From positions 1 through 8,901 of the forward strand of contig JAJRTM010000177.1 of the NCBI GenBank assembly GCA_024278285.1: a stretch of 8,901 bases of DNA, in the 5' to 3' direction. Under the pieces are notes generated by a model, which was given only the letters and a program-made list of their open reading frames with translations, searched no databases and had not been told where the DNA came from. Positions within the stretch are counted from its first letter, which is position 1. The number at the start of each line of letters is the position of its first letter. Made by a program: the position numbers and the translations under genes. This DNA comes from Planctomycetota bacterium (GTDB taxonomy: Bacteria; Planctomycetota; Planctomycetia; Planctomycetales; Planctomycetaceae). This document shows, piece after piece, positions 5,096 through 8,901 of this stretch.

Positions 5096-8000
5096 GTGAG
5101 TTTTACATCTCATGCTTTTATCGTTGCCTGTTTGTCAATAATTCTACTCTCAACAACTGCAAACGCTGTCGAGCCGACGATTTATCAGGTTGGTATATCC
5201 AAAGTTGATATTACTCCAGATTATCCGATCAGACTGAATGGGTTTGGGAATCGTCGTGAGGAATCTGAAGGGGTTTCGCAGCAGATTTATGCTCGCGCGA
5301 TTGCGATTTCTTATGGGGATACCAAGCCGCTCGTACTGATTGCCATCGACAGCCTGGGTGTTCGCCTTGGTATGGTGGATGAAGTTGCAAAGCGGTTGAA
5401 ATCTTCTCATGGCGTGCCGCGTGAGAACATTGCGTTGACGTTTACGCATTCTCATTGTACCCCGAAAGTGAATGGAGCAGCAGACAATATATTCAGCACT
5501 GCGATTCCTGCTGCACATCAAAAACATATTGATCGTTATACAAAAGAATTGACCGACCTGATTACCAGGGCGGCTGATGAAGCGATTGGGAATCGCAAAG
5601 AATCTCGTTTGGAATGGGCGATCGGCACGGTTGGTTTTGCAAAAAATCGCCGTACGCCGGGCGGTCCCGTTGATCACGATCTTCCAACGCTGTTTGTGCG
5701 TGACGCAGACAGTAATAAAATCCGTGCAGTTTATGTTGCTTATGCGTGTCATTGTACAACGCTTTCGTTCAACAAAATTCATGGTGACTGGGCAGGTTAT
5801 GCAGCTGAATCAATAGAACGAATGATTCCCGGTGCGACCGCATTGGTCTCGATTGGAGCAGGATCGGACAGCAAGCCAGCTCCGGGTGTGCAAGGTGATA
5901 AAGTGGGGATCGCTGCAAACCAGGGCATGGAGATCGCTTCTGAAGTGCAACGCCTGCTGAAAGAACCAAAGAAACCGGTGACGGGAAATTATCATGCAAC
6001 ATTGAATCGGATTGACTTGCCGCTGAACCCATTGCCGAGCCGCAAACAGTTTGAAGAGATGGTCAAAAAAGGAAGACAAATTGGCTATAACGCGACGACA
6101 CAACTTGCAAAACTTGATCGGGGAGAGAAGTTGCTGGAGGCGATTGACTATCCGATTCAAACGTGGTCTTTTGGGGACAGTTTATGTGTTGTGTTTCTTG
6201 CAGGTGAAGTTTGTGTTGATTACTCCCTGCGTTTGAAGAAGGAATTTGATCGGGAGCGATTTTGGCTTAATGCCTACAGCAACGATTTTTGTTCTTACAT
6301 TCCTTCTGAACGTCTGGCACGTGAGGGGCGGTACGGCGGTGGTTCGGAGACGCCTTATTTCGCGTTGCCGACAACTCTCAAAGCGGGGCTCGAGCAACTG
6401 ATTGTCGATGAAGTTCATCATCAGGTTCCTGAGACTTTTCATGTGCCCGATGGAACACAGGGAGTTGCTCCCAAGTCTCCTGAAGAGTCTCTTCGCTTGA
6501 TGCAGACCCATAAGGATCTGAAAATTGAACTGGTGGCAGCAGAACCGTTGATTCGAGACCCTGTTGCAATTGATTTTGGGTCCGATGGTCGATTATGGGT
6601 CGCGGAAATGAATGATTACGGTCATGGTGTTTATGAAAAATTTAAGCAGCATGGTCGCATTCGATGGCTTCGTGATACGAACAACGATGGACGTTTTGAC
6701 AAAGCGCAGACTTTTGTTGACGGGCTTCGTTTTCCGATGGACGTGAAAGTCTGGCGGGACGGGGTGCTGATTTGCGATGCTCCAGATATTTTATTTGCTC
6801 GTGACGAAAACGGCGACGGAGTTGCCGATTCGGTGAAGAAACTGTTTTCCGGTTTCGATGTCAGAAATGCTCAGGCTCGCGTTAACAGTTTGCAGTTGGG
6901 ACTGGACAATTGGCTGTATGGTTCGTGCGGGCTTTTTGGCGGAAAAATTACCAGTCATCTCACAGGAATAACAGTCGATGTTACAGGCCGCGATTTTCGG
7001 TTGAATCCGGATACCGGCGTCATCGAGCCGGTTACCGGTCGAACGCAACAGGGACGCTGTCGAAACGACTGGGGAGACTGGTTCGGTTGCTCGAACGGAA
7101 CGCTGCTCAAACATTATCCGACAGAAGACCGATACACCCGCCGCAATCCTTATGTAGTACCTGCACCATCGATCACAGGCGTTGCCAATGCGGAAGCATT
7201 AAGGATTTATCCGCCGAAAGATCTTGTTCTCTTCGAACTTTCCGGAACGCCGGACAAGGCGACATCTGCCTGCGGGCTCGGAATTTATCGGGACACTCTG
7301 CTTGGGTCGCAATATACAGGAAACGCTTTTACCTGCGAACCGGTCTATCAGCTTGTCCATCGTATTGTGATGAAACCTGATGGCATTAAATTTTCAGGAC
7401 GCCGAGCCGAGAATGAACAACAGTCTGAATTTTTGAGTTCTACCGATAAATGGTTTCGGCCCGTGCAGATGCGAACCGGGCCGGACGGTGCAATCTGGGT
7501 CGTCGATATGTACCGTTATGTGATTGAGCATTCACGATGGATTCCGCAATCCACGTTGGCAGAACTTGATATTTATGCAGGACAAAGCAGAGGCAGAATC
7601 TACAGGGTTTTACCTCACAAGAGTCCATCGAATAACAAGCGTCCGGCAATCCCGGTCATTCCTTCATTGGAAGACCTGTCAGATCAACAACTGGTACAGT
7701 ATCTTGATCATCCCAATGGAACGATTCGGGATCTGGTTCAGCAAATGCTGATATGGCATGAAGCGCAACCGGTTATCGATGATCTTAAAAAGCTTGCCGT
7801 TTCGGCAAAATTGCCACAAGGGAAGATTCATGCTTTGGCGACTCTCAACGGAATTGGTGGATTAAGTCCGCAAGACGTATTGCAGGCATTGAAATCTCAG
7901 CATGCAGAAGTTGTCCGGTTTGCTATCCGGTTGGCAGAACCATTGTTGAATGAACATTCTGATCTTGTAACGGCTGTTATTGCCCATGCTGTTCACCCCA

Positions 8001-8901
8001 ATATTCGAGTGAGGCGACAGGTTGCGTGGACACTTGGAGAAACCAGTTCACCCAAAGCAGCGATTGCACTGGCTCATTTGATTGCTTCGGATTATTCCAA
8101 TGTTTACGTTAAAACTTCGGTTCTCAGTTCCATTTCGTCGAAAAATGCGTCTGCTGTTCTTGCTGCTTTCCAGAAACTGCCAGCTTCACAAAAACATTCG
8201 CAGGTTTATCGTGACTTGGTATCGATTGCAATTCGCGTAGGGGATGAGTCTTCAATCGCAGCGGTCCTGAAGTCGCTGACTCCCATTTTGGAAGAGAAGC
8301 AGCCCCCCCGGGAATTACCAGCATCTTCCGTTCCATTATTTGTAACCGCATTGGAGACTGCGGATCTGAGAAGCCCCAAAGGATTACAGTTTGATACCGA
8401 TTTTTGTAATCGCGTGCGAGCATTGCACACAACAGCAGCGAAGATCGTGGCAGATCAGGAGCAATCCCCGTCACAAATTCAACTGGCGTTGACCATCCTT
8501 GGCAGGCGACGGGGAGCGATAACTAAACAGCTTCTGGATCGCGCTGAACTTGATTCTGTTATCGATATTAAGATGGAAACAGTATCGGTTGATATTGCAT
8601 CGCTCGTATCCGCTCGACATTCTGTGAAGATTCAACAGGCCGCCGTTGCTGCTCTTTCTCGAACAGGCCGCTCCCAGGTTGCAGAACTTCTCGTGGGACA
8701 ACTTCCTTATGCCAGTGCCAGTTTACACCAGAGTATTCTAGATGTACTGCTCAGTCGGGACGAATGGACTGGTCAACTGCTTGATCATATTGAATCTGGT
8801 GATGTGCGCAAGACGAGCTTTGATGCGGCACGTCAGCAACGACTCGTTACGCACCGTCAGAAAGAAATACGTGAGAAAGCGATCAAAATATTTCAAAATG
8901 C
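5096..8901 (+). CDS. Secreted ceramidase-like hydrolase fused to PVC-type beta-propeller and HEAT repeats (3' end outside window)
   Basis: The frame is open for 1268 codons from GTG at 5096 to the window edge with no stop. Residues 1-24 form a clean signal peptide (hydrophobic core about 8-20, cleavage after ANA24). Residues 28-445 resemble neutral/alkaline ceramidase: THSH (117-120), YACHC (216-220), AGEVCVDY (369-376) and SYIPS (400-404) place His118, His219, Glu371 and Tyr401 where Pseudomonas ceramidase has its zinc ligands His97, His204, Glu411 and Tyr448. Residues 465-840 match the 'putative membrane-bound dehydrogenase' propeller of PVC bacteria (TIGR02604 type), with two Ca-loop-like DxNxDG motifs (527-535, 570-578). 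From about 860 on, HEAT-like helical pairs follow, for example 962-982 and 1176-1190. A C-terminal cytochrome c is expected past the edge. The upstream AAAGAG may be the ribosome binding site. Catalysis on ceramide is not established; the substrate is unknown. Confidence 0.9.
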   Translation, partial: MSFTSHAFIVACLSIILLSTTANAVEPTIYQVGISKVDITPDYPIRLNGFGNRREESEGVSQQIYARAIAISYGDTKPLVLIAIDSLGVRLGMVDEVAKRLKSSHGVPRENIALTFTHSHCTPKVNGAADNIFSTAIPAAHQKHIDRYTKELTDLITRAADEAIGNRKESRLEWAIGTVGFAKNRRTPGGPVDHDLPTLFVRDADSNKIRAVYVAYACHCTTLSFNKIHGDWAGYAAESIERMIPGATALVSIGAGSDSKPAPGVQGDKVGIAANQGMEIASEVQRLLKEPKKPVTGNYHATLNRIDLPLNPLPSRKQFEEMVKKGRQIGYNATTQLAKLDRGEKLLEAIDYPIQTWSFGDSLCVVFLAGEVCVDYSLRLKKEFDRERFWLNAYSNDFCSYIPSERLAREGRYGGGSETPYFALPTTLKAGLEQLIVDEVHHQVPETFHVPDGTQGVAPKSPEESLRLMQTHKDLKIELVAAEPLIRDPVAIDFGSDGRLWVAEMNDYGHGVYEKFKQHGRIRWLRDTNNDGRFDKAQTFVDGLRFPMDVKVWRDGVLICDAPDILFARDENGDGVADSVKKLFSGFDVRNAQARVNSLQLGLDNWLYGSCGLFGGKITSHLTGITVDVTGRDFRLNPDTGVIEPVTGRTQQGRCRNDWGDWFGCSNGTLLKHYPTEDRYTRRNPYVVPAPSITGVANAEALRIYPPKDLVLFELSGTPDKATSACGLGIYRDTLLGSQYTGNAFTCEPVYQLVHRIVMKPDGIKFSGRRAENEQQSEFLSSTDKWFRPVQMRTGPDGAIWVVDMYRYVIEHSRWIPQSTLAELDIYAGQSRGRIYRVLPHKSPSNNKRPAIPVIPSLEDLSDQQLVQYLDHPNGTIRDLVQQMLIWHEAQPVIDDLKKLAVSAKLPQGKIHALATLNGIGGLSPQDVLQALKSQHAEVVRFAIRLAEPLLNEHSDLVTAVIAHAVHPNIRVRRQVAWTLGETSSPKAAIALAHLIASDYSNVYVKTSVLSSISSKNASAVLAAFQKLPASQKHSQVYRDLVSIAIRVGDESSIAAVLKSLTPILEEKQPPRELPASSVPLFVTALETADLRSPKGLQFDTDFCNRVRALHTTAAKIVADQEQSPSQIQLALTILGRRRGAITKQLLDRAELDSVIDIKMETVSVDIASLVSARHSVKIQQAAVAALSRTGRSQVAELLVGQLPYASASLHQSILDVLLSRDEWTGQLLDHIESGDVRKTSFDAARQQRLVTHRQKEIREKAIKIFQN

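Noticed and set aside
5150..5782. A 210-codon open frame on the minus strand opposite the ceramidase-like domain
   Set aside because: Antisense shadow of a well-supported coding frame; the product is rich in Arg, Asn and Cys with no domain pattern.
6910..7380. A 156-codon open frame on the plus strand inside the large gene
   Set aside because: It overlaps, in another frame, the propeller domain of the 5096 gene, whose frame gives recognisable family motifs through the whole stretch; the alternative product is Arg/Ser/Cys-rich and resembles nothing.
8303..8309. Run of seven C as a frameshift or phase-variation tract
   Set aside because: The reading frame is the same on both sides of the run and HEAT-like sequence continues, so there is no sign of slippage.

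Overview
The window looks like a piece of a planctomycete chromosome (phylum Planctomycetota, probably a moderate-GC member of the Planctomycetales). This is inferred from gene content, not from a marker gene: a secreted protein with the propeller/HEAT architecture typical of the Planctomycetes-Verrucomicrobia-Chlamydiae group, a short receiver-like protein with a planctomycete-style 'LVNRKLD' core, weak or absent Shine-Dalgarno sequences, and TTG/GTG starts. Coding is about 80% of the window, in five genes.

Layout. Bases 1-708 hold no recognisable gene. They contain a composite inverted repeat (231-598): a 31-bp outer arm pair (30/31 match), a 32-bp inner arm pair (28/32) and a central hairpin. 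lpxK (709-1821, +) encodes the lipid A 4'-kinase and converges with hemE (1901-2938, -), uroporphyrinogen decarboxylase. A small degenerate receiver-domain protein (2990-3367, -) lies 51 bp upstream of hemE on the same strand and is probably co-transcribed with it. Further upstream, also on the minus strand, is a cytoplasmic beta-lactamase-fold serine hydrolase (3577-4656, start possibly 4713). A divergent control region (about 4657-5095) with two adjacent palindromes separates it from a very large secreted protein (5096 to beyond 8901, +). That protein joins an N-terminal neutral-ceramidase-like zinc hydrolase domain to a PVC-type beta-propeller and HEAT repeats; its 3' end is cut off by the window edge.

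How the genes work together. lpxK supplies outer-membrane lipid A and hemE supplies haem, both housekeeping functions. The giant protein belongs to a family that usually ends in a c-type cytochrome, so haem supply may be relevant to it, but nothing here shows a direct link. The most noteworthy points are the ceramidase-propeller-HEAT fusion with its predicted terminal haem site just outside the window, the receiver with Asn at the phosphoacceptor position next to hemE, and the nested periodic inverted repeat upstream of lpxK. No tRNA, rRNA, CRISPR array, transposase or phage gene was seen.
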